DNA from: Janthinobacterium lividum
GTDB lineage: Bacteria > Pseudomonadota > Gammaproteobacteria > Burkholderiales > Burkholderiaceae_D
Assembly: GCF_023509035.1 (NCBI RefSeq)
Contig: NZ_CP075583.1
Span: 4,030,001-4,094,000, forward strand
Length of the DNA: 64,000 bases
Direction of reading: 5' to 3'
The translations under genes and the position numbers were made by a program. Positions 46,287 through 57,752 of the stretch are shown one piece after another. The notes under the pieces are model-generated. The model was not told the DNA's origin. It searched no databases and saw nothing but the letters and a program-made list of their open reading frames with translations. Within the stretch, counting starts at the first letter, position 1. Every line of letters begins with the position of its first letter.

Positions 46287-47792
46287 ATGTATAAAACAGT
46301 GCGCGACATGTTCCTGCATTTCAAGGAAGCCGTCCCATTCCGCCTCGTTCCCGCCCTGATCTGCACGGCCTTGCTGGTGAGCATGCTATTGCTGCCGGCA
46401 CCGGATGGCTTGACGCCCAAGGCCTGGGGCCTGGTGGCGATTTTCCTCACCACCATCCTGGCGATCATCCTGAAAGTCATGCCGATCGGCGTGATGGCCA
46501 TGATGGCCATCGTTATCGTGTCCTTGTCGCAAGTGACGTCGACCTCATCCAAGGGCGCCATCACGGATGCGCTCAGCAGTTTTTCCAATCCCCTGATCTG
46601 GCTGATCGTCGTGGCGATCCTGATTTCGCGCGGCCTGAAAAAGACGGGGCTGGGCAGCCGTATCGGGCTGCTGTTCATCTCGCTGCTAGGCAAGCGCACC
46701 ATGGGCATCGGCTATGGCCTGGCCATCTGCGAACTGGTGCTGGCGCCCTTTACGCCCAGTAACACGGCACGCGGCGGCGGCATCGTCCACCCCGTCATGA
46801 AATCGATCGCCAATGCCTTCGATTCGGACCCGGCCAAGGGCACGGAAAAGAAGGTGGGCACCTATCTTGCCCTCGTCAATTACCACGCCAACCCCATCAC
46901 GTCGGCCATGTTCCTGACGGCCACGGCGCCCAATCCGCTGGTGGTCGACTTCGTGGCCAAGGCCAGCGGCCAGAGTTTCCACCTGACGTGGACCACCTGG
47001 GCGCTGTGCATGCTGCTGCCGGGCCTGGTCTGCCTGCTGGTCATGCCTTTGATCATCTACTGGCTGTCACCGCCGGAACTGAAAGCCACGCCCGACGCCG
47101 TTACCTACGCCAAGGCGGAATTGAAAAGCATGGGCCCGCTGTCGCCGTCGGAAAAAGTCATGCTGGGCACCTTCGCCTTGCTGCTCTTGCTGTGGGCTAA
47201 CGTGCCCGCCATGCTGTTCGGCCCCGCGTTTTCGCTCGATGCGACGGTGGTCGCCTTTGTCGGCTTGTTCGTGCTGATCATTACCGGCACCATCGACTGG
47301 GACGACGTGCTGTCGGAGAAGAGCGCCTGGGACACCCTCGTATGGTTCGGCGCGCTGGTGATGATGGCCGAGCAATTGAACAAGACGGGCGTGATCGCCT
47401 GGTTCTCGGCTGGCATGAAGGCCGCCATCGTCGCCAGCGGCATGGACTGGCTGCCGATTGCCGCCGTCCTGGTGCTGGTGTTTGTTTTCTCGCATTACTT
47501 CTTTGCCAGCACGACGGCCCACATCAGCGCCATGCTGCTGGCCTTCCTGACGGTGGGCCTGCACCTGATCCCGGCCGAATACCACGTGCCGTTCATGCTG
47601 ATGATGACGGCTGGCTCGGCCATCATGATGACCCTGACCCACTACGCCACAGGTACCTCGCCCATCATTTTCGGTAGCGGCTTCGTGACGATGGGTAACT
47701 GGTGGCGTGTCGGCTTCATCATGTGCGTGGTGGAACTGCTGATCTTTGCCGTCGTCGGTACGACGTGGTGGAAGGTGCTCGGCTACTGGTAA
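46287..47792 (+). CDS. DASS-family (SLC13-like) anion permease
   Basis: 501 aa with about 12 helices. The divalent anion symporter pattern is visible: SFSNPLIWLIVVAILISRGL, ICELVLAPFTPSNTARGGGI (substrate loop with TPSNTAR) and ASTTAHISAMLLAFL plus THYATGTSPIIFGSGF in the second half. Relatives such as CitT and TtdT exchange citrate, succinate or tartrate. Whether this one uses sodium or an antiport substrate cannot be told. Confidence 0.9.
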   Translation: MYKTVRDMFLHFKEAVPFRLVPALICTALLVSMLLLPAPDGLTPKAWGLVAIFLTTILAIILKVMPIGVMAMMAIVIVSLSQVTSTSSKGAITDALSSFSNPLIWLIVVAILISRGLKKTGLGSRIGLLFISLLGKRTMGIGYGLAICELVLAPFTPSNTARGGGIVHPVMKSIANAFDSDPAKGTEKKVGTYLALVNYHANPITSAMFLTATAPNPLVVDFVAKASGQSFHLTWTTWALCMLLPGLVCLLVMPLIIYWLSPPELKATPDAVTYAKAELKSMGPLSPSEKVMLGTFALLLLLWANVPAMLFGPAFSLDATVVAFVGLFVLIITGTIDWDDVLSEKSAWDTLVWFGALVMMAEQLNKTGVIAWFSAGMKAAIVASGMDWLPIAAVLVLVFVFSHYFFASTTAHISAMLLAFLTVGLHLIPAEYHVPFMLMMTAGSAIMMTLTHYATGTSPIIFGSGFVTMGNWWRVGFIMCVVELLIFAVVGTTWWKVLGYW

Positions 47793-47828
47793 GAGGTGGC
47801 GGCGTCCCGCAACCGTGGGCGGGCTTCG

Positions 47829-48203
47829 TCACGGCAACTGGCCGCGCACGACATGCAGCAGATATTCGCGCGCCGCGGCCCGTTCCATGCCTTTTTCTTG
47901 CAGCAGGGGCAATAGGCGTTCAAACAGGAGGCGACGCTGCTGATAAGCCTCCGACGTGCCGCGCCGGTCCGAAAAGAAATCCATCAGGGTCGAGCCGCAC
48001 AGGCAATTGCGGTAGACCTCCACGATGGCCACGTTGTTGTCATCGAAGCTTTGTTTCAGTCCGGAGACATTCTGGCGCAGCGCCTGCGTCTGCTGTATGA
48101 ACTCGTCCGCCGTAGCGAAAACGCGTCCGCAGCAGGCGCAATGCTTGGGAAAGGCGGCTTCGGCCAGGGCGCGCAGGCCCTCGAAGAACAGTTGCTCCTG
48201 CAT
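47829..48203 (-). CDS. Unknown cysteine-containing soluble protein
   Basis: 124 aa. Two cysteine clusters (KHCACCGRVFATADEF and YRNCLCGSTLMDFF) are spaced as a possible zinc or iron-sulfur site. The rest is helical (EAYQQRRLLFERLLPLLQEK). The gene starts 20 bases after the GGDEF-EAL gene and is probably the last gene of that signalling operon. No family name is recognised. Confidence 0.65.
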   Translation of the reverse strand: MQEQLFFEGLRALAEAAFPKHCACCGRVFATADEFIQQTQALRQNVSGLKQSFDDNNVAIVEVYRNCLCGSTLMDFFSDRRGTSEAYQQRRLLFERLLPLLQEKGMERAAAREYLLHVVRGQLP

Positions 48204-48223
48204 GATGGCTCCTGGTGGCACGC

Positions 48224-50762
48224 CTAAGCGGCACGGTTGCGGATCTCGACGGTATGGGGCCCCTGCGGCGGCCGCTGCACGCCCGATTCGAAGCGCAGGA
48301 AGGCTTCGAGCAAGTGCTCTTTCAGCAGGGTTTCGTCCCAGGGCTTGGTAATGAACTTGTAGACTGAACCTTCGTTGATGGCCGCCGTGACCGAATGCAG
48401 TTCGGGATAGCCGGACAACATCACGCGCACGATCTCGGGGTACAAACCCTTGATGCGGTGCAATAGTTCGTTGCCGGACATGCCAGGCATGCGCGCATCC
48501 GTGAGTATCACGCCCACCGCATGGGCCGCCACCAGTTCCAGCGCTTCCTGCGGCTTGCTGGTGCTGAGTATCTGGTAGCCCTCCTTGCGCAGCGAGCGGC
48601 GCAGGGAGGACAGGATATGCTCTTCGTCGTCCACCAGCAGCAGCACGCGTTGCAGTGCTTCCGCATGGCAGTTCTCGGGCGGCAAATGGGTACCTGCATG
48701 CAATAGCAGGTCCATCTCGGCACCGGGTAGCGGGCGGCTGAAGTAATAGCCTTGCATGGCGTCGCAGTGGTTGGTATTAAGAAACCCCAGCTGGCCTTCC
48801 GTTTCCACGCCCTCGGCCACCGTGGTCATGTGCAGCGACTTGGCCATGGCGATGATGGACCTGGTCAGCGAAGCGCCATCCACGCTGTCGGTCACGTCGC
48901 GGATGAACGATTGATCGATCTTGACGACGTCGATGGGGAATTGCTTGAGATAGGACAGGCTGGAATAGCCGGTGCCGAAGTCGTCCAGCGACAACGTAAC
49001 GCCGATTTCCTTCAACTGTTCCAGCGCCCCCACCACGTGCTCCCGGTTTTGCATCAGCACGCTTTCCGTCAGCTCCAGTTCCAGGCAGTGGGCCGGCAGG
49101 CCGCTGGCGGCCAGCACTTCGCGCACCAGTTCCGGCATGTCGACCTGGCGGAACTGGCGCGCTGACACGTTGACCGCCATCGTCAGGTGCGCAAAACCGT
49201 AGGCATGCCAGACGCCAAGTTGCGCGCAAGCCGTGCGCAGCACCCATTCGCCGATGGGCACGATCATGCCCGTTTCCTCGGCCAGGGGAATGAAGCGGTC
49301 CGGCGGCACCAGCCCGATGCCGGGCCGACGCCAGCGCAGCAGCGCTTCCATGCCATAGATTTTCCCGCTGCTGAGGTCGACCTTGGGCTGGTAGTGCAAT
49401 TCCAGCTCGTCCAGCGCCAACGCCTGGTGCAGCGCGTGTTCGATTTCGGCCCGCTCTTCGACCAGCACACCCATCTTGTGGTTGTAGAACTGATAACCGT
49501 TACGCCCCTTGTCCTTGGCGCTGTAGAGGGCCGCATCGGCCGTTTTCAGCAGCAAGTCGCCGCTGTCGCCATCGAAGGGAAACACGCTGGCGCCGATACT
49601 GGTGCTGACGTGCAGGGTATGTTCGCCCAGCTGGAAGGGATCGGCGAACACCGCCAGCACTTTTTCACGATGTGCTCGGCCGTCTCGATATCGGGCAGGT
49701 CCGTCAGCAGGATGACGAACTCGTCGCCGCCCTGACGGGCCACGGTGTCTCCGGCGCGTACCGCCAGCTTCAGCCGGCGGGCCACCTCCTGCAGCAGCGC
49801 ATCGCCCACCGGGTGGCCATAGCTGTCGTTGACGAACTTGAAACGATCGAGGTCCAGCATCAGGGTGGCCAAGTGCAAACGGGTACGGTGGGCATGGGCG
49901 ATGGCCTGGCCGATGCGGTCGTTCAGCAACTGGCGGTTGGGCAGATCCGTCAGCGCATCGTGGTTGGCCAGGTACTCGATGCGCAATTCCTGCAGCTTGC
50001 GTTCCGTGATGTCCTGCACGGTACCGCGCGTGAGCAGCACCTGATGGCCTTCGCGCACGCACTCGGCCTGGTGAAAGACGATGCATTCGCCGCCATCCGG
50101 CCGCAGCACCTTGTGTTCCAGGCTGTAGCCGGTGCCGCTGGCATGCAGTTCCATGAAGGCATCGAGCAGCAAAGGCCGCTGCGCTTCCGGCAGGCACTGC
50201 AGCAGGCGGTCGAAGCTGGTGGGGCCGGAATCGGCGTCCAGGCCCAGGATGCGCAACAGTTCCGGCGACCAGTAGCCGTCGCCGTCGGCGATCCGGTATT
50301 CCCAGTTGCCGAGGCGGGCCAGCGCCTGCGCGTGACTGAGGCTTTCCTGGATACGGCTCAACTCGGTTAGCGCACTGCTGGCCCGCAGCAGGTAGCGCAG
50401 CCGGTGCGCCAGCAAGCGCCACTGCATGGGCTTGGAGATGAAATCGCTGGCGCCCGCTTCCAGCGCCTGCTTGATGGAGTCATCGTCGTCGTTGCCGGTC
50501 AGGACAACGATGGGCACATGCGCGCCGCCTGGCAGCCGGCGCAGCTGGGCGCAGCATTCGAAGCCGCTCATGCCGGGCATGGCGACGTCGAGCAGGATCA
50601 GGTCGGGCACGCCGCGCTGGAAGGCGGCCAGCGCTTCCGGGCCGCTGGCCGCTTCCTCGATGCGGAAACCTTCCGGCTCCAGTGCTTCCGTCACCAGAAT
50701 GCGCGTCATGGTGTCGTCATCGACCACCAGGATCAGTGCTTGCGGGGGAGTGCGGTATTCAT
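48224..50762 (-). CDS. REC-PAS-GGDEF-EAL-REC c-di-GMP signalling protein (apparent frameshifts)
   Basis: About 846 aa after repair. Order: receiver ([26 protein letters not shown]), PAS ([20 protein letters not shown]), GGDEF with intact motif [14 protein letters not shown] with [33 protein letters not shown] and AEGVET, then a second receiver ([35 protein letters not shown]). Both cyclase and phosphodiesterase sites look complete. The frame breaks at A5 on the coding strand (T5 at 49661-49665), inside GGDEF; six A repair it. The proposed start at 50762 overlaps the kinase stop by ATGA but needs one extra C in C5 (50744-50748). Confidence 0.88.
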
Positions 50763-53700
50763 ATGGCTTCCTTCTCAATGGCCAGGGCGGCGAGGACACG
50801 GTCGAGTTCTTGCTGGATGCCGCGGATATGCTTCAGCGCGCTGCCGACATCGTTGCCGCGCGCATATTGTTCGATTTCACGGCAGGTGGCCGACAAGCCC
50901 AGCGCACCCACGTTGGCGCAGCTCGACTTGAGCGTATGCGCCGCCAGTTGCAGGGCTGCGGCATCGCTGGCCCCGGCGGCCACTTCCAGCTGCCCCAGCA
51001 GGCGCGGGGCGTCGCTGTAGAACAGGTCGATGATGCGGCCCAGCACGTCGGGACGGCCGGGACGGCGCATGGCGCGCAGGTTTTGCAGGGCGGCGGCGTC
51101 GAGGATGGCGCCGGAAGCCGCCGTCGGGGCCGCCTCCGCCGTCACTGCCGATGTCTGCGCGACGGGCGACGGGCGCCAGCGGGCCAGCACCGCTAGCAGG
51201 GCGGCGCGCGTGTACGGCTTGGCGAGGTAATCGTCCATGCCCGCATCCAGGCATAGTTCGCGGTCGCCCAGGATGGCATTGGCCGTCAGGGCAATGATGG
51301 GCGTGCGGCCACGGCCTTGCTGGACTTCCATGCGGCGCACATGCCGGGTCGTTTCGAAGCCGTCCATTTCCGGCATCTGGCAATCCATCAGGATCACATC
51401 GAAGGGGTGCCGTTCCCACAGGGCCAGCGCGCGCCGCCCGTTGTCGGCCGGCGTGGCCTCGTAGCCGGTATCTTCCAGCATGGCCAGCGCGATTTCCTGG
51501 TTGATCGCGTTGTCTTCCACCAGCAGCATGCGCAGCGGCGCCTGAGCTGCGACTGCGGCTATGCTATCCGGTGGGGCGGCCAGGGCAGGCATGGCATGCA
51601 TCGTTGGCGCCAGGGTGCCGAAGCCGCCAATGGCTTCGATGCAGTGGCGCAACTCCAGCGCCCGGACGGGCTTGGTCAGGCAGTATTCCACCCCCAGCGC
51701 CGTCACCTGGCGCAGCTCGGCCGAAGCATCCAGCGAACTGAGCATGATGATTTTCAGCGCCGCCATGCCGACGTCGGCCTTGATCTCCCGCACCAGCTCG
51801 GCGCCATCCATGACGGGCATGCGCAGGTCGATGATCGCCAGGTCAAACGGGCGTCCGCTGCGCAGCGCGCCTTGCAGCAGGCCCAGCGCTTCCGCGCCGT
51901 CCGCGGCGCTGGCCGTGGCCATCTGCCACTCGATTGCGTGCTGCAGCAGGATGTTGCGGTTGGTGGCATTGTCATCCACGATCAGCACGCTCAAGGCGCC
52001 CAGCGATACGCGCGGCGCCGGCGCCGGCGGCGCGTCCTCGGGCGCCACCTTGCCCACGACGACGGTCACGGCGAAGCTGGAACCCTGTCCCGCCACGGAT
52101 TTCAGCACAATGTTGCCGCCCATCATTTCCGCCAGTTGCTTGATGATGGCCAGGCCCAGACCCGTGCCGCCATATTTGCGCGAGGTGGTGCTGTCGGCCT
52201 GGCGGAAGGGCTGGAAGACGGCCGCCGCCGCTTCGGGCGCCATGCCAATGCCCGTGTCGCTCACTTCCAGGCACAGCTGGCCGGCAGCGGGGCAGCTGAC
52301 ATCGACGGAAATTTCGCCCCGTTCCGTGAACTTGGTGGCGTTATTGAGCAGGTTGGTGAGTATCTGGCGCAGGCGCACGGGGTCGCCGCGCACGTGCTGC
52401 GGCACGGCGGGCGCGATGCGGCAGGTAAATTCGATGGCCTTGCGCTGGATGCCGTCGGCAAACAGCGCCACGACATCGTCGATCACCTGGCGCAGGTCGA
52501 AAGCAATATGTTCGAGCACCAGCTTGCCCGCTTCGATCTTGGAAAAATCGAGGATGTCGTCGATGATGCTCAGCAGGCTTTCGCCGGAACGGTGCACGGT
52601 GTGCACGAAACGCTGCTGTTTGGGACTCAGTTCCGTCCGCTGCAGCAATTCCGTCATGCCCAGCACGCCATTCATCGGCGTGCGGATTTCATGGCTCATC
52701 TTGGCCAGGAATTCCGACTTGGCGCGGTTGGCTGCGTCGGCCTCGGCCTTGGCCTGCTTGAGCGCCAGGTCGCGCTGTTCGACGTGTTCGAGCATGCCGT
52801 TAAATCCCATGATCAATTGTCCCAGTTCATCGCTGCCATGCTGCGGCACGCGCACCGACAGCGCCTTGCCGCCACGGATATGGGCGATGGCGTGGGACAG
52901 GCGCGCCAGCGGCCTGGCGATGGAGGCGCTGATCAGTCCCGTGATGGTCACGCAGGCCAGCAGCAGGACCAGCGCGATGCCGAGGATCAGCACGAAGGCA
53001 TGCCGCACGCCATCGCGCACCTCGGTCACCGCGTCCTGCTGCTGCCCGGTGATGCGCGCCACCTGCTGCGCGGAGTAGGCGGCCTGTTCGCGCTCGAAGG
53101 CGCGCACATGGTCGCTGACCTCGTCCAGCGCCTTCTGGCTGTCCAGCACGCTGCCCTTGGCTTGCACCAGCCGCTGTCCCGACCGCGCCACCGCGTCCAG
53201 GTAAGTATTGACGGTCCTCGTTTCGGCCAGCAAGCGCACGCTGTGCCTATGCTTTGCAGCAAGGTCTGCATGGTGCCCATGTCGCGGTGCAGGGCGCTGA
53301 TGCGCTGCGCGATATCGTGGCCCAGGTGCGTGACGTCGCCGGCGGCCGTGGCAAGCATGACTTCGCCCACATCGATGCTGATGGCATCGACGGCAAGGTT
53401 GATGTCGCCGCTGGCATCCTCGATGCGGGCCGAGGTGCGCATGTAGCGGCCAGCTTCCGCCATCCGGTCGCGTCCCATCGCCAGCTGCAGTTCGATGGGA
53501 TCGAGCTCCTCGGCCAGGCGCAGGTGGGCCGTGGCCAGGGCGGCGCTGGTTTGTTCCTTGAGGGCAGCATATTGGGCTTGCTGCGCCGCGCTGGCGCCGC
53601 CCTCGGCCAGCAGCCCGGCGCGCAGGGCCACCAACCCGATGGCTGGCGCAAGCATCTGGCGCGCCGTGGCGAGCAGTGTCGCCCGCAACGCTTGCTGGGC

Positions 53701-54408
53701 CGGGCTGATGTCGCGCTCGCTGCTTCCCGCCAGGCGCGCGGCTGCCGCGGTCAGCCGATCGCGCACGGGGGCAATCCGAAAACGACTCTTCACGGCCTCC
53801 GTTTCGGCCAGTGAAAGCTGCATGTCGAAGATGCTCTTGCGCAGCTCGGTCAGGTAGCGGGCGTTCTGGTTCAGGCGCTGGCTTTGCAGCTGCACCTCGG
53901 CTGCCGTGGCCTGGGCCTGGCTGTCGACCAGGCGGATCTTGCCGCGCGCGCTTTTGGCGGCGGCCTTGATCTGCGCCAGCACCTGGCGTATCTCCGTCGC
54001 CTGCGCCTTGTAGTAGGCCTCGTTTTCCAGGCGTTTGCGCACGGCGACGCGCATGCGCTGGAATTCCTGTTCGAAGGCCGCGTGATAGCGGGGCGGCTGC
54101 GACTCGCCATGGCGGCGCAAATCATTGCCGATGCTCTCGGCGGTCTTGATATTGTCGACGATCTCGTTTGACGCCTGCTCCAGCTGCGCCAGGTCTTCCG
54201 CCTTGCCCAGCTCGAAAAAATCCGATGCCATATCCTGCACGGTATAGCGCAGGCGCAACACGTCCGTGTAAAGCGGCACGGTCCGGTCGGTCAAGCCGTG
54301 CACATGGGTTTCAATGCCTTTTACCAGCAGCAGGCTGGCCGCCGCCATGGCCACCACGCCCGCCAGCAGGACGGTGGTACTGATGATCAGCTTGGACCTG
54401 ATTTTCAT
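50759..54408 (-). CDS. TorS-like hybrid histidine kinase with HPt domain (apparent frameshift)
   Basis: About 1216 aa after repair. An N-terminal helix ([20 protein letters not shown]) starts a long helical periplasmic sensor (about 300 residues) that ends in a second helix and HAMP ([20 protein letters not shown]). Then come HisKA ([20 protein letters not shown]), HATPase_c ([22 protein letters not shown]), two receivers ([25 protein letters not shown]) and a C-terminal HPt ([14 protein letters not shown]). One base is missing near 53235-53245, in the sensor. The size and all-helical sensor recall TorS, which reads a periplasmic binding protein; such a gene lies directly upstream. Confidence 0.88.
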
Positions 54409-54451
54409 GCCAGGCTCCAGGGGAAAGCGGCTGGTGGGCAGGGGGCGTGCA

Positions 54452-55610
54452 TCACTTCGCGCCAGGCCCGGGGTCCACCGGAACGATCCTGCCGTCCACG
54501 ATACGGGTCAGGAAGACGGCCGTCGACGCCTGGTGCTCGCTTGGTCGCAGCGTCAACCGCAAGCCGCCGAGATCGAGCCGGTCGAACGTTTCGAAGCTCT
54601 GGATCAGGCGCTCGCGCGTGAGGTCGACGCCCGTGCGGCGCAGCGCCGCCAACATCAGGGTGGCCGAGATGCAGCCTTCGAAACTCACAAAAGAGAGCCT
54701 GGCCGCCGGCACATGCCTGGCCAGCAGCGCGGCGCAGTCGGCGGCGATGGGCAGCGTATGGTCGTCCGGCAGGGGCACCACTTGCGAAATGACGAGCTTG
54801 TTGCCTTCCGTGCCCAGCAGTTGCAGCAGGCTGTCCGTGCCGACAAAGGATACCGTTGCCAGGGCCGCCTTCAGCCCGGCCTTGCTGGCTTCGCGCACGA
54901 ACGCGGCCACCGGGGTGTAGGGGCCGGCCATGACCACCGCTTGCAAGTCATGCCCGATCAGGGCCGCCAATCCCGCCTTGATGGCCGTGGTGCCGCGCTG
55001 AAAGGAACCCTTGGCAACGAGCTCCATGCCGCGCCGTTGCAGGGCGCGCACGGTGCCGTCGAGCACGGCATTGCCGAAACCGTCGTCCTGGTACAGGACG
55101 CCAAAGCGCTTGACGCCGCGGCTGGCGAAATACTGCACCAGGGCATCGGACTCATCGTCATAACTGGCGCGGAAGTTGATGATTTCATGCACCACGGGGC
55201 GGCGCAAGGTCATCGCGCCCGTAAAACGCGCCCACCAGCGGCACCTTCATTTCCTGGACGATCGGTATGACGGCGTTGGTGGTGGGCGTGCCCACGTTGC
55301 CGAACAGGGCGAACACCTGTTTTTCCTCGAGCAGCCTGAGCGTTTCGCTGATGGCGCGGTCCGGATCGTAGCCATCGTCGGCGACCACCAGCTCGATGCT
55401 GCGGCCATGGATGCCGCCGCGCTGGTTCGCTTCCTGGAAAACAGCCGTCGCGCCGTCGAGCATGGCCCGCCCCAGCCCCGAGGCCGCCCCCGTTTGCGCA
55501 TTGACCATGCCGAGCCGGACTTGCGTATCGGTGACGCCCGGTTCGGCGGCGTGGCCGATCCCGGCTACGAGGGCGATAGCGAGCCAGCAGCATTCCGGGG
55601 GAAAGCGCAT
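54452..55610 (-). CDS. Periplasmic ligand-binding protein, branched-chain amino acid type (apparent frameshift)
   Basis: About 385 aa with a signal peptide (CWLAIALVAGIGHA). Peripla_BP_6-type features: VRLGMVNAQTGAASGLGRAM, GIHGRSIELVVADDGYDPDR and YFASRGVKRFGVLYQDDGFG. The frame breaks at T4 on the coding strand (A4 at 55223-55226); three T give LVGAFTGAMTLRRPVVHEI. There are no permease or ATPase genes around; instead a TorS-like kinase follows after 43 bases. It is therefore more likely a sensor accessory than a transport component. Ligand unknown. Confidence 0.86.
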
Positions 55611-55730
55611 GAGCTACCTTTATTGAGGTTGACCGATATCAACAGGCACGGGGTTGACAATGAGTATGGAGGAAATTACCAACGCAAAACTCACACATAG
55701 TCACAGTGCCGAAAGCAATCCAAAGGCCAC

Positions 55731-56738
55731 TCAGGCAACGGGCATCCGCACCACCACCTTGCCCCGCGCGCGTCCCTGCGCCAGGTAGGCCAGCGCCTGT
55801 TTCGCTTCGGCAAAAGTAAATACCTGGTCGATGACGGGACGGATGGTTCCCGCTTCGAGCAGGCCGGCGATCTGCGCCAGCTGGCTGCCGTCGGGACGCA
55901 CGAAGTGGAAGGCATAGCGGGCGCCGCGCCGCCGCGCCAGGCCGATGATTTTGCGGCTGAGCAAACCAAACACCAGCTTCAGCACCACGTTCATGCCGCG
56001 CGCGCGGGCGAAAGCGGCGTCTGGCGGACCGACCAGCGAGACGACCTGGCTGCCAGGCTTGACGACGCGCAAGGCCTTTTCCAGCCCGTCGCCGCGCACC
56101 GTGCCCAGCACGGCGTCGTAATCGCGCAGCACCTCCTCGAACGGCTGTTTCTTGTAGTCGATGACTTCATCGGCGCCGAGGCCGCGCACCAGTTCCACAT
56201 TCGCCGTGCTGGTGGTGGTGCCCACGCGGGCGCCCAGGTGCCTGGCCAGCTGGATGGCAAACGTGCCGATGCCGCCGGAACCGGCTGGAATGAACACTTT
56301 CTGGCCAGGCTGGAGCTGCATGCGCTCGTGCATGGCTTGCCATGCCGTCAGGCCGACCATGGGAATCGAGGCCGCCTGCACGAAATCGAGGTTGGCGGGC
56401 TTGAGGGCGGCCGCCTGTTCGGGCACGACGGCAAATTCGGCCAGGCTGCCGTGTGGTGTGTCGAAAATACTGGCATACACGGCGTCGCCCACTTTGAAGC
56501 GCGTGACGGCGTCGCCCACGGCCACGACGACGCCGGCCAAGTCGCTGCCCAAGGTGGCCGGCAAGCGCAGTTTCAATATCGGCTTGAAGTCGCCCTTGGG
56601 AATCAGGTTGTCGATGGGGTTCAAGCCCACGGCGCGCACCTGCACCAGCAGTTCGCCGGGTCCGGGCGCGGGGCGGGGCAGTTCGGCAAACGCGACATGA
56701 TCGAGGCCGCCATATTGTTTGAGTTGCAATGCTTGCAT
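55731..56738 (-). CDS. NADP-dependent oxidoreductase, quinone oxidoreductase-like MDR
   Basis: 335 aa zinc-independent medium-chain reductase. GroES-like half: FAELPRPAPGPGELLVQVRA and GSDLAGVVVAVGDAV; cofactor half: IPAGSGGIGTFAIQLARHLG, a Rossmann loop of the GxGxxG kind. Catalytic zinc cysteines are missing, as in quinone or enone reductases. Probably reduces reactive carbonyl or quinone substrates. It follows the SDR gene by 35 bases, so the two may be coexpressed. Confidence 0.9.
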   Translation of the reverse strand: MQALQLKQYGGLDHVAFAELPRPAPGPGELLVQVRAVGLNPIDNLIPKGDFKPILKLRLPATLGSDLAGVVVAVGDAVTRFKVGDAVYASIFDTPHGSLAEFAVVPEQAAALKPANLDFVQAASIPMVGLTAWQAMHERMQLQPGQKVFIPAGSGGIGTFAIQLARHLGARVGTTTSTANVELVRGLGADEVIDYKKQPFEEVLRDYDAVLGTVRGDGLEKALRVVKPGSQVVSLVGPPDAAFARARGMNVVLKLVFGLLSRKIIGLARRRGARYAFHFVRPDGSQLAQIAGLLEAGTIRPVIDQVFTFAEAKQALAYLAQGRARGKVVVRMPVA

Positions 56739-56773
56739 GATGTTCTCTCTGAAGACTGGAAAAATGCTGGCGT

Positions 56774-57583
56774 TCAGGCCAGGCGCAGGTCCTTGCGCAA
56801 ACCGGCGTCCATCAGCGCGGCGGGCATGAAACGGCGCATCAGGCGCAAGCGCGCCGCCAACGGCCCGGCCGCGTAGCGCAGTTTCGGCTGGCGTGCCTGC
56901 GCCGCCGCCAATATGGTATCGGCCACGACGCCAGGGTCATCGGCGCCGGCCATCAGCGCTTGCAGCCGGCGCGTGACGGCCGCGCTGACTTGCCGGTAGG
57001 CGGACAGCGGCGTGTCAGGCGCCAGCAGATTGGCTTCGAACGTGGTTTTCGTATAGGCCGGCTCGATGACGCTGGCGCGGATGCCCCAGCCGCGCACTTC
57101 ATGGTCGAGTGATTCAGTGTAGCCCTCAATGGCGTGCTTGGTGGCGGAGTACAGCGCGCCGTAGGGCATGGGCAGGAAGCCCACGACGGAACCGATATTG
57201 AGAATGCGCCCGCCGCCCTGGGCCCGCATGTGCGGCAGCACGGCCAAGGTCATGCGCAGCACGCCATAGAAATTCGTGTCGAAGATGGCTTGCGCCTGCG
57301 CCACGCTGCTTTCCTCGGCGCCCGCCGGCGCCACGCCGAAACCGGCGTTATTCACCAGCAGGTCGATGCGGCCTTCGCGCTGCATCACCTCGGCCACGGC
57401 CGCAGCGACAGAAGCATCGCTGGTGACGTCGAGCGCCAGCATCGCATGGCCGAGCCCGGCAGCTTGGTCGCCGCGGCGGCTGGTGCCGTACACCGTGTAG
57501 CCCGCTTGCGCCAGGCGCTGGGCCGTGGCCGCGCCGATGCCGGACGAGGCGCCGGTGATCAGGGCAATCTTCTTGTTTTTCAT
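56774..57583 (-). CDS. Short-chain dehydrogenase/reductase
   Basis: 269 aa classical SDR: cofactor motif ALITGASSGIGAATAQRLA, NNAG in LLVNNAGFGVAP, catalytic serine in NIGSVVGFLPMPYGA and YxxxK in YSATKHAIEGYTESL. The substrate is unknown. Start 57583 precedes MKNKKIALITG; the longer frame to 57643 is not needed. It is the first of two oxidoreductase genes. Confidence 0.92.
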   Translation of the reverse strand: MKNKKIALITGASSGIGAATAQRLAQAGYTVYGTSRRGDQAAGLGHAMLALDVTSDASVAAAVAEVMQREGRIDLLVNNAGFGVAPAGAEESSVAQAQAIFDTNFYGVLRMTLAVLPHMRAQGGGRILNIGSVVGFLPMPYGALYSATKHAIEGYTESLDHEVRGWGIRASVIEPAYTKTTFEANLLAPDTPLSAYRQVSAAVTRRLQALMAGADDPGVVADTILAAAQARQPKLRYAAGPLAARLRLMRRFMPAALMDAGLRKDLRLA

Positions 57584-57752
57584 GGCAGTTCCTTCAGTGG
57601 TTGACAGCTTTGGATTTAAAATATGACGACCATCATATAGCAATTTTCAAAATGGCACAGGACCTGTAGCGACAAGTGCTGCGGCAAGTTGTTCGCATCC
57701 TGGCGCGAACGGCGCTACGATGCACTTTATCGACAATCGACCAGGAGCAAAA

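Noticed and set aside
51317..53446. A 709-codon plus-strand open frame opposite the TorS-like kinase
   Set aside because: Low-complexity composition with no domain; the opposite strand encodes a complete kinase.
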